A program made the position numbers and the translations under genes. The notes under the pieces were generated by a model. The model was not told where the DNA came from. It searched no databases and saw nothing but the letters and a program-made list of their open reading frames with translations. A stretch of DNA of 64,000 nucleotides from Ichthyophis bannanicus. Taxonomy: Eukaryota; Chordata; Amphibia; Gymnophiona; Ichthyophiidae. How positions within the stretch are numbered: the stretch's first letter is position 1; the number at the start of each line of letters is the position of its first letter. Shown here piece after piece: positions 21,861-33,039 of this stretch. The stretch covers positions 49,319,788 through 49,383,787 of the forward strand of contig CM066039.1 of NCBI GenBank assembly GCA_033557465.1, written 5' to 3'.

Positions 21861-21890
<30 letters not shown>

Positions 21891-22860
21891 ATCGCTTATA
21901 TACCGCACTATTATCATCAGCGCGGTTTACATGGAACAAACATATACATACAGAAAACTGTAGTGCATTTTACAAGTAACAGGAATTTGAACTTGGTAAT
22001 ATAGGGAAACTATGTACACTATATAACTATATACAATAGTCTATACACATTAGTCACAGTTGAAGTTGTCTTGACCTGGTTATGGATGTAGTGTTTCTCT
22101 TGTGTAAAACTAAATTGGGAAATAGCTTAAGAAGAGGTGGTGTTTGAGATTTTTTCTGAATTGTGTTAGGCTGGTTATGGCTCTCAGTTCTGGTGGGAGT
22201 GCATTCCAAGCTATTGGGGCATGAATGCTGAAGGCTCTTTTAGATGTTTCCTTATTGTATCTGACTGTTTGTCTTGGGATTGTTAATGAGTTTATAGTAG
22301 TTGATCTTCTGGATCTATTGGGAGTCTGTGTGTGTAAAAGGTTGGCGATCGTTGATGGTGCTTGATTGTTTAAGGCTTTGAAAGTAATGATTAGTATCTT
22401 GTAGTGGATTCTTGCGTTGGTTGGTAGCCAGTGGAGTCTTTTTAAGATTGGAGTTATGTGGTCTGTTTTTGATATTCCTTCGAGTACTCTGGCAGCGGTG
22501 TTCATCGCCAGTTGTAGAGGATTTAAAGATGATTGCGGGAGACCATGTAGAATTGCATTTGAGAAGTCGAGATGAGGCATCACCAAGGCTTGGTAGATAG
22601 TTCTGAAGTCTGTGGGTTCAAGTAACGGTCTTAAGTGGCGTAGTGTGCGTATCTTGTGATATATTAGTTTTGTTATGTTTTTTATGTGGGTCTTCATATT
22701 GAGGCGCTGGTCAAGGGTAATACCTAGGTATCGTATCGTAGGTTTTACTGTCAATTCCTTGTCCTTTATTTTTAAGGTAGTGGGAGGTGTGAAGTTTTGG
22801 TCTCTTGTGATAAACATCACATCGGTCTTGCTATGGTTGATTCTTCACCTTGACCCTGAA
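21861..22860 (-). pseudogene. L2-type LINE 3' fragment
   Basis: The TTTA tail (21861-21889) marks the 3' end. The frame 22820-22110 encodes the RT thumb and C-terminal region: RYLGITLDQRLNMKTHIKN, ALVMPHLDFSNAILHGLP, ILKRLHWLPTNARI and AWNALPPELR. It is open over 236 codons. The fragment is 5'-truncated at about 22860, where it meets another L2 head-to-head. Confidence 0.85.
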
Positions 22861-22861
22861 T

Positions 22862-25264
22862 AACCCCACCCAACACATGGAAGATGAGAGCATAGCCAGG
22901 CATTTTAGAGCCTTCAACAAAGACTCATTCATACACTAAATCATTCCACAACTCCAGCGGGAATACGACACCCTTGACCTAAGCATAGAGAAATGGAACT
23001 CCATAATATCTAATGCAGCATCAGCCCCTACGAGTACAGAACCACAAGCACGTAGGAGGTCCAACGCCCCCTGGTACTCAAGTGATATCAGAGATGCAAA
23101 GCACACTTTCCGAAGACTGGAGAGAAAATGGAGGCAGAACAAGTCGCATAACTCCCTGACTCAATACAGAGCCAAGCAACTGGAATATAACAATCTGATA
23201 AATGAGTGTAAACAGCAGCACCATACCAACCTAATCATGAAATCTGTCAACAGACCGAGAGAACTCTTTAGCATTGTCCAAAAACTTACTAAGGACACCA
23301 CGCAACACTGTACCCACCATTTTGACCCACAGGAATTTGCGGACTACATGAAATTGAAAAACACCATCCAGACATGCTCCATCACACTACAGACAGATGA
23401 CCATGAAATGAAAGAGCAGCATCAAACCTGGGAGGACTTCAGCATACCATCGACACATCAAGTAGAGGACATAATAAATTTTATTTATTTATTTAGACAG
23501 ATTTGTGGCATTTGATGATGTTGCATATCGGTTGGATAAATGTACTCAACACAACAACCTCACCGTCAGACCCATGCCCAATGTCTTGGCTCAAAGCCAC
23601 AAGAAGCCAGCTCTCCCATCACACTCAAAAAATCATCAAAGATTCACTCCAACAAGGATACATGCCGCAATCCCTGAAGCACGCCATGATACGACCAATA
23701 CTTAAAAGCAACAACCTAAGCTCCTCTGAGCCAAAATCATACCGTCCCATCTCCAGCCTACCATTACTTGTGAAAATCGTTGAAAAGACAGTTCAAAGGC
23801 AACTTCAGGACCATATTGACATGAATGCCCCACTGGATATCCATCAACATGACTTTAAACCCCAGCACAGTGTGGAAACACTACTCACTTCCCTCTTTGA
23901 CAATCTCCTAAGAGGCATGGATAACATAAAGAATGGATTCCTGCTAGTGTTCATGGACATCTCGGCAGCCTTTGACACTGTGTCCCATGCCAGGTTACTG
24001 CAACACCTGCAGCAGATAGGAGTATGCAAGAAGACTCTGAAGTGGTTTACTTCTTACTTGGAAGATCGAATGCAACAAGTCAAATGCGCCCCAAAAAAAT
24101 CACTGCAGTTCCCTGTCACGCAGGGAATACCACAAGGTTCAGCCCTGTTATCAATGCTCTTTAATATTTACATCCAACCCATATGCAACATCATCAAACG
24201 CCACAAACTCCACTATCACCTCTATTCTGACGACATCATGGTGTATGCTCCAATCAACCTACTAGCACTTAACACCACAACAATAACCAGATGCTTTGAA
24301 GACATGAATGCCTGGCTCAAAGCCAATAACTTGACGGTCAACTACGATAAAACTGAGGCAATGTTCGTCACCAGAAACCCCACCTTCATTCCACCACAAA
24401 CTATCAGCATTCTAGACAAACCTATAGTAGTCAAAGATGAAGTTAAGTACCTGGGCATCACAATGGACAGAGCTCTGAACCTGAAATCCCACATCACCAA
24501 AACCGCAAACAAGGCCTATCAATGTTTAAGGACCATCAAAAAGATCAAGCCAATACTCCACCAGGACCACTTCCGCACAGTGTGCCAAGCACTCATCACA
24601 CCTCTGCTTGATTACGGAAACTCATTATATCAAGGACTCCCTCAGCAGACCTTACACCCACTCCAAATGGTGCAAAACACTGCAGCATGCATCATTACAG
24701 ACACTCCAAGAACAGAGCACATCACCCCCATCTTACAGCAATTGCACTGGCTCCCAATGATGGCCAGAGCAAAATTTAAAACAGTCCTGATCATCTTTTA
24801 AATCATTCACCATCTCTTGGCAGATGCACTCCAAGATATCATAACAAGGGATATCACCAATAGACCAAGAAGGACCAATAATGACAACATGATCGGCACA
24901 CCTGCAGGATATCACAGGACTAAACAACTTCACGAAGAGCTCCTTCACTACTGGCGTCCACACTTTGGAACTTCCTCCCAATGAGCCTGAGGGCATTAAA
25001 TGACATCATAGACTTCCGCAAGGCCCTTAAAACCCTGCTCTTTACAAAAGCCTATGAGCAGACAGACAGTCTCCACCCGAACGGTAATGCAACTACCTCC
25101 GCCAACTCGATACCCACTCATCTCAACTAGACATACGAGTTCATTGTATAATGTTGTTAAGTACCCTCATGTTAAATGTAACCCTCCAATTGTGATGTGA
25201 CCACTTTGATTGTAGGATAAGATGATATACAAATCTGTCTAAATAAATAAAATAAATAAATAAA
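22862..25264 (+). pseudogene. L2-type LINE, RT region with nested insertion
   Basis: This L2 RT lies on the plus strand. It begins in the linker (RRLERKWRQNKSHN near 23115 and NRPRELFSIVQKLTK near 23250). It continues through SYRPISSLPLLVKIVEK, FMDISAAFDTVSHARLLQ, QGIPQGSALLSMLFNIY and the catalytic region as YSDDIMVYA, where the usual YADD reads YSDD. The thumb reads KYLGITMDRALNLKSHITK. The frame is open for 432 codons (23503-24801), and a decayed C-terminus and TAAA tail follow (25240-25264). A 56-bp insertion at 23480-23535 shifts the frame. It meets the minus-strand L2 head-to-head at about 22861. Confidence 0.88.
23474..23541 (-). mobile_element. Tiny L2 3'-tail insertion with target-site duplication
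   Basis: ATAAAT at 23474-23479 is repeated at 23536-23541. The 56 bases between read, on the minus strand, as an L2 3' end: CACAAATCTGTCTAAATAAA plus further TAAA units. That matches the tail of the surrounding L2 (ACAAATCTGTCTAAATAAA at about 25228). Removing insert plus one ATAAAT (62 bp) rejoins two host frames into VEDIINVLNTTTSPSDP. Confidence 0.8.
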
Positions 25265-25625
25265 ATATTCAGTGGTGGTAAGCTGCTTAGTGCCACTGAA
25301 TATCCCCAGTTTGTGCCGTTAAGTGTCCCGATGTTAAGCGGCTAGTGTTGGAGCATTCTGGGTGTGGAGTGGGGGCAGCCCTGTGGGTTAACTGGGCAGT
25401 GGCAATAGTCAGCTGCCCTAATAACCCTAACTGGCTAACGTTCTGTCCTAAATTTAACCAGTTTTGCAATCCAGCCAGCAGCTGAATATCATCACTGGCT
25501 GGACTGCAAAATCACAATCCATGCAACCCAGATATTCACTGCCGGTGTCTGGAGATAGTCCTGGTATTGAATATCTAAGATGAAATTAAAGCGACGATGG
25601 CCTGCCACTGCTGAAAATGCGCCCT
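25262..25625. repeat. Copy of the ATTCAGTGGCACT repeat family
   Basis: It begins with ATATTCAGTGGTGGTAAG and soon shows GTGCCACTGAATATCC. It also contains GCAGCTGAATATCATC and GGTATTGAATATCTAAG. This is one of about six related copies in the window, probably a non-autonomous DNA element. Confidence 0.5.
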
Positions 25626-25784
25626 GTAGATGACAAATGACATCACTGACATGCATACTAAAAAATTATAGGCATGGGCTTTTACACAGGCTCTAGGGCT
25701 AGTGCAAATATTTGCTTCTTAGCTTAAGGCACAGTCTCTGCCACTTAGGTTGGTATTTCATAAAGACATGTTGGTGTCCATGAC

Positions 25785-26155
25785 CGTACCTAGCCCTGTG
25801 CGAGTTGGGCGGCTGCACAGGGTGCAAACGCTTAAAAGGTGCATTTCAGCTGTCTGCCGTTGTCTGCCGACACCACTTTTTCTTCTGTCAGTGGCGGCAG
25901 GCAACGGCAGACAGCTGAAATGCGCCCCTTAAGCCTTCTCGCAGCACGCTAAGCAGATCTGGTCCCTCCCTCCTCTGACGCGGCATCAGAGCAGGGAGGG
26001 ACAGATCTGCTTAGCGTGCCGGCGACTTAAATATCGGGCGCGCCTCTTCTCTCCTGCCGCCCTCCAGAAAGTGGCTGGATAGAGGTGCGGGGGGATGGGG
26101 GACACGTGCCGATGTTCAAGTTGCACAGGGCACGATTCACGCTCGGTATGGCCCT
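25785..26155. mobile_element. Foldback DNA element with two strong internal hairpins
   Basis: The ends are weakly inverted (ACCGTACCTAGCCCTG on the left, CGGTATGGCCCTG on the right). Inside are two near-perfect hairpins. In one, GCATTTCAGCTGTCTGCCG at about 25842 faces CGGCAGACAGCTGAAATGCG at about 25905. In the other, CACGCTAAGCAGATCTG (about 25946) faces CAGATCTGCTTAGCGTG (ending about 26018). No coding capacity is present. It may belong to the same broad group as the CAGGG-ended element at 21104. Confidence 0.6.
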
Positions 26156-26598
26156 GTCGGTGTCTACTTGTGTTTCTAAAATAGGTTTAACATAGGCACC
26201 TTAGATTGTGCTTTTACTAGGTGCCCCTTATAAAATTACCATCTCGGTGCTAACAAAATACTAGGCCTCTTTCACACACACGGAACACACATAGACCCTC
26301 ACGTATAGAATAAATAATCACAAATTCAACTGAAACTCCAAGAAGCCAGACTCTGCATAGAGCGCAGCACCAGAGAAATGGAAACAGTGATACATTTTCC
26401 CCTGTACTGTGGAAAACATAAAGAGAGCAGATGTAAATTTGAAAAAAAATTGACATATTCCAATCAGTATATTAAAAAGAAAATATTTTGTTCTACTTTT
26501 GTTACCTAAGCATTTAGGGCCTGATAGTCAAAGGATTTATACTCCTAACATTGAGTTATGGGGTTGATATTCAGAAATTTCTGAGGTCCTAAATCTAT

Positions 26599-26726
26599 GG
26601 GAGATACTTACTAAGCTGGGCTAATGGTTAGCACAGTCTATTTGTAACTAGGTCCTATTGAAAAACATGTGACCTAGTTACAAATAGTTCATGCTAACCA
26701 TTAGCCCAGCTTAGCAAATATGCCCC
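26599..26726. mobile_element. Foldback Harbinger-type MITE, about 128 bp
   Basis: Long inverted halves pair GCTGGGCTAATGGTTAGCA with TGCTAACCATTAGCCCAGC. The outer end GGGGGCATATTTGCTAAGC (reverse complement of the right side) matches the family end at 54347. The flanks TAT and CAT could be a mutated 3-bp duplication. It is the same family as 54347-54473. Confidence 0.7.
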
Positions 26727-26909
26727 CATGCTCTTAAAGTAGGTTCCTAAATTTGTGGCCTATTTTCAGCCAAATTTATGAGCCTAAATTTTCAGCTAAA
26801 AGTCCATCCTAATTTAGGTGCTTAGAAGCTGTAGGGGGCATATTCCTTCCCTGCCCCCACCTGGTTATCCAGCTCGTGAAGGGAACCTTTGGTGCCACAA
26901 TACCTGATC

Positions 26910-27165
26910 ATTTTCTTTCATTCAATTCTGCATTCAAAACATTTTAGCCACTTAGCAGACCCTGCTAACTGGCTAAAATGGAACGACCTTGATATCCAGT
27001 GGACAGTGCCACTGAGAATTGACATGGACCGTGTAAAAAATGTCCAGTTAAAACTGAGGTGGTCTATGGGTGGATTGGGGCAGGACCAGTCGCTGTCCAG
27101 TCAGTTGCTAACCAACTAGCTTAAGCGCACTTTAGTAGAAGGCTGTCCTAACTTTCACCAGTTAT
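26910..27165. repeat. Copy of the ATTCAGTGGCACT repeat family (decayed)
   Basis: It shows GATATCCAGTGGACAGTGCC, ACTGAGAATTGACATGGACC and CACTTAGCAGACCCTGCTAAC, partly matching the other copies. It abuts the CR1 fragment at 27165. Confidence 0.35.
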
Positions 27166-27344
27166 TGCTATCCAAGGAAATGGTTAAAAGATAGAAAATG
27201 GAGAGTAGGGCTAAATGGCCAATTTCCTTAAGGGAGAAAGGTGAATAGTGGAATACCCCACAGGGATCTGTGCTTGGCCCGCTGCTTTAAAAAAAAATTA
27301 CAATTTTTATTGAAAGATGGGCCACACAACAATAACAACTGCCC

Positions 27345-27700
27345 TTATCAAACAGCAACAACTATAAAAACAATAGAATACATTCTTCCCCATGCCCATG
27401 ACCACCTGGTTGTAAAATGCTCCTTGATCCACATTGGGACTATAAATACTCCCCACTGTGGAGTCTGACCCCCAAGCACAATTTTCACAAAGAGATAATG
27501 CCCCTCATGGTCTCGTACTATGTCCAGGAATCTTAAGTGGGAGATCAGAAGACATAAGAATTGCCACCCCACCCACTTTCTTCTTCTCCCTACTAGAGGC
27601 AAACCAGATATGCTTGTACTTGTTAGACGAAACCAGACACTCATCCTGAAGGAGCAAGTGCGTCTCCTGTATACAGGCTATACACCCTGAAGCGGGCAAG
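27345..27700 (-). pseudogene. LINE apurinic-type endonuclease fragment
   Basis: The start of an L1/Tx1-type ORF2 endonuclease reads CIQETHLLLQDE, then YKHIWFASSREKKKVGGVAI then LMS and, in another frame, LDIVRDHEGHYLFV. IQETHL is the metal-binding motif around the catalytic Glu. The frame is broken near 27520. The rest of ORF2 is missing. Confidence 0.7.
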
Positions 27701-28529
27701 CTCTTTCAACATTAGGCTAACCTTTAGGGTGCAGATTTTTAAGAAGTCATACTTCTCTAACACTCTAATCAAACCCTTTGCCCAGTCACGCTGCACATTT
27801 CCCTCCCCACCCCATCCTTCCCCCTCCCCTCTCCTCCTGCCCCACCCTCGCCTCCTCTCCCTCTCCACCCCTCCCCCACCCTCCCAACATACCAGAAATG
27901 TAACTCGGCTTTCATCCACATCTCACCCCAGTTCTCACTATTACTCCCCTATCCCCCCCACCACTCGAACAGTTTCCAGCCCTTGCACTCCAAGCAGTTA
28001 CTCCAGTTGCCCCACAAACATACAATCTGACCACACTCTGCTGAAGGCAATCAACAAAAAGTCCATATGAATAATCAGGTAGGCATGGTGCCCTCTCATC
28101 TTTGTTGGGCTCCCTGACACTGAAGGCACTTTGAAGCTTCAGATTTACACTGATACAAAGGGATGGTGGGTAAATTGCTCCGGCCTGCATCCTTTAAGGT
28201 GTTTAGGGCCTCTTCAGGCATCATAACCCTTGCTGTCCGGCCATCCACAGTGAATTAGAGATCAAAAGGGAAGGTCCAATGGTACCGAACATTCCTTTCC
28301 TAAAGGTGCCTGGTTACCACCCTGAGCTCTCACTGACACCTCATGGTCATGGCTTACAGGTCCGCATAAATTTCTAACTATGTATTCTCCCATTGGAATT
28401 TCCAGGCATTCTTGCCATCTTAACAATCATATCCTTGGAGCATATTCATGAAGGCAGGCCAAAACATCATGAGGCTTCCCCCCCCCCTCGCTGATTGCCC
28501 CACCACTCTGGGGTCTATTGTGACTCATG

Positions 28530-29190
28530 TTTAGCAGGTCTAGACATCCAATCTGGATGTCCAGACTCACTAAATGCCGTGATGGTGATCCTGCAGACAA
28601 AGTTCCCCACACGTATAGGCAAGATGTGCGGGGAGCTCTCTTCGTGGGTGGGAGGGGGTGGACCAGGGGAGGATTGAGGGCGGGGAGTTGGCGGGATCCT
28701 GAACGCAGACGTATAGGATGGATTCTGAGGTTGGTCCTGTATCCGGAGTCGGTCATTTGCACAGGGGGACTTATTCCACTTTGGAGGTGGAATAAGTCCC
28801 CCTAGATGGCACAGAAGGAGGACACCAGGGTCGCAAACCAAGGTAAGGGATGCAAGGGGTTCCCTGCTGTCCAACCATGGCCACAGTAGGCCTGATCAGG
28901 GATCAGGCTGCGGGTAAAGAAATGTTTTGGGGTATGCTGGGGATCACGGCTCCTGAATGGAGCCACGGCACCATGACAACAGGATGCCACGGTGCCGTGG
29001 CTCCATGCAGGAGCCTGGCTGGGCTAGCCAGATAATGGGCTAGACATCTGGGGTGCCTGAATCGGGGTATGTCCTGGACATCCCAGCCTTATGCCATGAT
29101 TCTAAACCCGCAGGGCTGTCTAGCCCCTGTGGGAGCAGAATCAGGTGCATCCCCGGGATGTCCAGAAGTCTGGATGTCCAGATGGCCCAG
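28530..29190. mobile_element. Triple-hairpin DNA element, copy A
   Basis: Three hairpins occur in order. GGACTTATTCCACTTTGGAG pairs with GTGGAATAAGTCC near 28768-28800. GGAGCCACGGCACC pairs with GGTGCCGTGGCTCC near 28957-29005. TGATTCT..ACCCGCAGGGC pairs with CCCTGTGGG..AGAATCA near 29097-29144. The same three hairpins recur in reverse order and orientation at 50120-50610. CATCCAATCTGGATGTCC near 28545 and GTCTGGATGTCCAGA near 29165 suggest inverted ends. No coding potential was seen. The superfamily is unknown to me. Confidence 0.6.
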
Positions 29191-29239
29191 GGATGCACAT
29201 CTCTGAATTGGCCTCCACGTGGGTGCACTTAATCTTAAA

Positions 29240-29800
29240 ACAAAGTTGGGAGGATTCCAGCTGTGCAGACTAAACCACTAAGCGGCAGATCCGCTTGGTT
29301 AGAACAACATAGTCCACTGGATCGGAGCTCTCTGGTAAGCCCCGAATATGGACATTACACTAACATGACTTATTTTCAAGGTCCTCCACTTTGGCCAGGC
29401 ATTTTTCATGCTTCTCCTTCAGACCCGAAATTTTGCATCCCATTTCAATTAAATTATCTCGTTGCTCGTCCATGCGGGCCTCCGCATCCTCCATACGGTG
29501 TCCCACGTCATGCAGTTCAGAGCAGATGTCTGTCATCCATGTCAGAACATCATTTTTCACCCCTTGCACATCCTCTTTCAATATGGTAAACCATTGCTGC
29601 AACTCCCGCTGAATGGTGGTTACGTCCGTGACATCAACATACTCCACCAGTTTTTGAGCCACCTTTGAAGAACCACCCCCTCCGTTCTGAGCCTGCCATT
29701 TTCTAGACACTTCCGACACCACTTGAAGGGCCTCCGCTTTTGAAGGCAAATGCCTTTAGGTCCATGCCCAACTTCTTCGCTGAAGCAGCCATAGGTTATG
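29240..29800 (-). pseudogene. L1/Tx1 ORF1 coiled-coil protein relic
   Basis: About 130 codons (29749-29360) form a heptad-rich coiled coil with segments such as MEDAEARMDEQRDNLIEMG and KHEKCLAKVEDLENKS. A decayed RNA-binding start follows (CNVHIRGLPESSDPVDY, about 29345-29295). An upstream ATG (near 29790) opens a short frame that joins after a frame shift. The frame is interrupted to the left by the hairpin element. Confidence 0.7.
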
Positions 29801-30059
29801 GGGCAACTCTACCAAAGCTACTGAAACGCCGAGCGCAAGCAACATGCACTATTCAGGGAGTTTCTTGTTAAAATCACCAGGAGCTCACAGCCTAGGCTGC
29901 CATCTGGGGTGTGACACAATCAGAAGCCTGCTCCGGCCCACTGCTTTTTAACATTAATAAATAATCTAGAAAAGGGAATAACGAGTGGGGTGATCGGATT
30001 TTCTGATGATACAAAATTATTCAAAGTTGTTAAAACACAAGGAGATTGTTGCTACTATT

Positions 30060-30236
30060 TCTCCTCCCTTATGTCTTTCCTATTTCTTTGTCAAGCATAT
30101 TGATCTGTTTTTGTCCATTGTGTTTAGTCTCTGATATGTTTTGGCTATTGAATTACTGGTTACTGTGAACTGCTATAATGACTGCGCCATTAGCAGTATG
30201 TAAATCCTACTAATAAATAAATAGATAAATAAATAT
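30060..30236 (+). mobile_element. Short LINE 3' tail nested in CR1
   Basis: The CR1 reading is lost here. The inserted piece ends with GCAGTATGTAAATCCTACTA and (ATAA)n-type repeats at about 30212-30236, the style of an L2/RTE 3' tail. CR1 coding resumes at 30237. Confidence 0.5.
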
Positions 30237-30680
30237 GGACGTGCAAAGCTATGCATCTAAGGAAGAAGAACCCAAACTATGGGTCCATGATGCAAGGTTC
30301 CACATTAGGAATCACCACCCAGGAAAAGTATCTGGGCATCATCGTGGATAATACGTTGAAACTGTATGCCCAGTGTACAGCTGTGACTAAGAAAGCAAGC
30401 AGAATGCTAGGAATCATAAGAAAAGGAATGGAAAATAAAACCAAGGATATTATAATGCCTCTATTGTTCCATGGTGCGACTGCACCTTGAATATTGTGTG
30501 CAATTCTGGTCGTCATATCTTAAAAAGGATATAGCAGAATTAGAAAAGGTACAGAGAAGAGCCACCAGAATGGCAAAGGGGATGGAAGGATACCCCTAGG
30601 AGGAGAGGCTTAAAAAGTTAGGGATCTTCAACTTGGAAAAGAGACGGCTGAGGGGAGATATGATAGAGGTCTATGGAATG

Positions 30681-31275
30681 GGTACTTTACTTTACTTTAC
30701 TTTATTAAAACATTTGATAGACCGCCCAGGCCGAAGCGTCAGGGCGGTGTACAATCATAAAATGTGACAGCTGCTGAGAAAGGAAAAAGAAAAGAACGCC
30801 AAAAAATAATAGAACAGCAAAGAAATAGTAGAGAATAAAGAGAGAGCAGAACAGTAAGACAGTAAAACTGATAAAACAAAATTGTAAAAGCAATAAAATA
30901 ATAACTTAAAAATAAGACGAATTAAAAAGGCAGGGGAGGGGAGGAGGAAACACGAGCCAGATATAGGTGGAATAGGGGGCGAGACTAGGGGGACAAACAC
31001 CATCAGTGGGGAGAACAGAAGGGAATAGGGGGGGAAAAGAAATGGGAGACTAGGGGAGGAAAGCATCATCATTAGGGGGAGGGAGATCGAACGCTTGACA
31101 GAAAAGGTGGGTCTTGAGGAGGGCTTTAAAACGAGTGTAGGATAGTTCTAGGCGAAGAGGTAAGGGAAGAGAGTTCCAGAGGGCGGGACATAGAAAAAAG
31201 AAAGCAGAGTGTCGGGTGGATTCGAGGCGGGCCTGAGTGGGTGAGGGAAGAAAGAGGCGGTTACCATGTAAATGT
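30681..31275 (-). pseudogene. L2-type LINE 3' end nested in CR1
   Basis: On the minus strand the piece reads LPLRLELSYTRFKALLKTHL then FCQAF, the C-terminus of an L2-type RT, then a 3' UTR with GCGGTCTATCAAATG and a (TAAAG)n tail at 30682-30702. The middle is A-rich. CR1 coding on the plus strand breaks off at about 30680 and resumes at about 31275 (VNVDRFFT-like). Confidence 0.6.
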
Positions 31276-31728
31276 AGATCGGTTCTTTACTCCTTCAAAA
31301 AGTAGAAAGACTAGGGGACACTCAATTAAGCTATAAAGTGGCATATTAAAGACTAATCAGAGAAAGTATTTTTCACTCAATGTGTAGTCAAACTCTGGAA
31401 TTCGTTACCAGAAGATATAATAAAAGCTGTTAGTGTAGCTGGGTTTAAAAGAGGTTTGGACAAGTTCCTGGAGGAAAGGTCCATAAACCATTCTTAAAGA
31501 AGACAGGGGAAATCCACTGCTTACCCTGGGGACAAGCAGCATGGAATCTGTGCACCTTTTGGGAGCCTGCCAGGTACTTGTGACCTGGATCGGCCACTGT
31601 TGGAAACAGGATACTGGGCTTGATGGAGCCTTGGTCTGACCCAGTATTGCATATCTTATGTTCTTCTTATATCTGCAATTTACATGTAGGTGTTCCCAGG
31701 AAACAGCAGAAGTGCAGCTGAGATCTGT

Positions 31729-32183
31729 GGGCCCGATTTTCAATTAGGCAGGCCTGTCCACTGACCCCCTTAACCTGGATTTTCCCTTCCATGGCGGTGG
31801 AAGTGAAACTCTGGGTTTGTCCAGATGTGCCAGCAGCCGCCAAAGCTAAATGGGTAGCAGTGATTTTCAATGCTGCCCGCTTAGCCCCTGCGCCTTAAAG
31901 ATAGGAGAGGAAAAACCTTGCCTGTCTTTAAGGCACAGAGAGCTAAGCGGGTAGGATCGAAAATCACTGCTACACATTTAGCCCTTTCCTCCGCTCCTGC
32001 TCCGTGTGGGAATGCCTCTAACACGCCCCGATGTTACCTGCATAGTATCTGGGCATGTCAGGGACTTATCCGGGATTTTCGAAGGGCACTACCTGTGTAG
32101 GTGCCCTTCGAAAATCCCAGGTAAGGCCTTTACATGGGTAACTAGGGAAGTTACCCGTGTACAGGCCTTTGAAAGTTGGGCCC
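31729..32183. mobile_element. MITE with GGGCCCGATTTTCA ends
   Basis: The left end GGGCCCGATTTTCAA pairs with the reverse complement of the right end, GGGCCCAACTTTCAAAGG. An internal hairpin surrounds GGGATTTTCGAAGGGCAC and GTGCCCTTCGAAAATCCC (about 32071-32118). Sister copies lie at 38919-39402 and about 52085-52413. No coding sequence is present. Confidence 0.6.
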
Positions 32184-32363
32184 TATATGTATACTGTATA
32201 TATGACATTGGTACATGTACAGAGTACACACACACTGTACATTTCTACCTTATTCTGAGCAGGTGTAAATTTGTGTATAAGCCTTTGCGCTCCATTAGAG
32301 ATGGTTCTGGGTGTGGAGTCCGTTTTATAAAGGGACATAGGTACTTACGCTATTTTTATATAA

Positions 32364-32793
32364 GGGGCCTTTTACTAAAGTGTGCCAAGCAGTTAGCATC
32401 CAGGCACATGGTAGCTGTTAGCGTGAGGGCAGGACGGTTACGCACTCTGATTCGTGTGTTATCTGTAACTCATGCGTTGGGATGGAGAATGGGCAGGTTA
32501 AGGACAGAGAGTAGGCATGGTGAGCACATTGCAATCAGTGCGGGATAAACACCGTGTGCTGTCACTGTTTCAATTAGCACAGGAACAATTACCTTCACCT
32601 CAGTAGGTAGAGATAAGTGAACCCTTGGTAGCAGCGCCCCACATTAGGGTATGCCACTGTGCATTAAATGCTGGAACATGCTGTTCATGCTCCCAACAGT
32701 TAACGTGGAGGTTTTGCACTGAACGTGTGTGAAGGTTGGCACTTTTTGGCATGCTATGTGCAAAACAATAGCTCATGTTAGAAAAAGGGCCCC
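32364..32793. mobile_element. MITE with GGGGCC ends, Harbinger-like
   Basis: The left end GGGGCCTTTTACTAAAG pairs with GGGGCCCTTTTTCTAA (reverse complement of the right end). Flanks are TAA on the left and AAA on the right, possibly a mutated TAA duplication. The interior is non-coding. The TTTACTAAA motif resembles the Harbinger-type ends elsewhere in the window. Confidence 0.5.
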
Positions 32794-33039
32794 AAAATCC
32801 ACAAAGAATCGTGATCTGAAAAGATAAAGAAAACACAACAAAGGAAAGCTTGTAGAATACATACATATTTATTAAAAAAACTCAAGAAGACATCAACAAG
32901 GTGTTGCCACCTACTTGGTTACTTATTATGCAAGACAATCCTCTGTCTCCCGGGCAACGAGATATATTTTAGTCCATTAATCCCCTCAATAAGATATGGA
33001 CTCAATATTCAACAGAAGTGGCTAGCTGATCTAATGTGC

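Larger units (their letters stand above)
27276..29947 (-). mobile_element. L1/Tx1-like LINE inserted into CR1, with target-site duplication
   Basis: GGCCCGCTGCTTT (27276-27288) recurs as GGCCCACTGCTTT (29935-29947). Between them a minus-strand L1/Tx1-like LINE runs from its 5' end near 29934 to an AATAAA-containing 3' end near 27305. It has an ORF1 start (ATGGCTGCTTCAGCG near 29790), an ORF1 coiled coil and a fragment of the ORF2 endonuclease. The RT is missing, so the element has internal deletions. The triple-hairpin DNA element at about 28530-29190 is nested inside. The piece at 27700-28430 is decayed, with C/T-rich sequence at about 27795-27890. Confidence 0.75.
27165..31680 (+). mobile_element. 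CR1-type LINE broken by several insertions
   Basis: Plus-strand pieces of one CR1-type element lie at about 27170-27288, 29935-30058, 30237-30680 and 31275-31680. They read WLKDRK.RVGLNGQF, then a decayed DDTKLFKVVKTQ region, then TTQEKYLGIIVDNTLK and the C-terminal KTRGHS.KL region. The 3' end has GGGCTTGATGGAGCCTTGGT then CTGACCCAGTATTGC and TCTTATGTTCTTCTTAT, the same as the related copy at 36118-37620. Between the pieces lie an L1/Tx1-like LINE (27289-29934), a short LINE tail (about 30060-30236) and an L2 3' end (about 30681-31275). Confidence 0.75.

Noticed and set aside
27729..28070. A 113-codon plus-strand frame rich in Pro, Ser and His, and its minus-strand shadow
   Set aside because: It covers C/T-rich sequence within the decayed L1/Tx1-like element and has no domain features.
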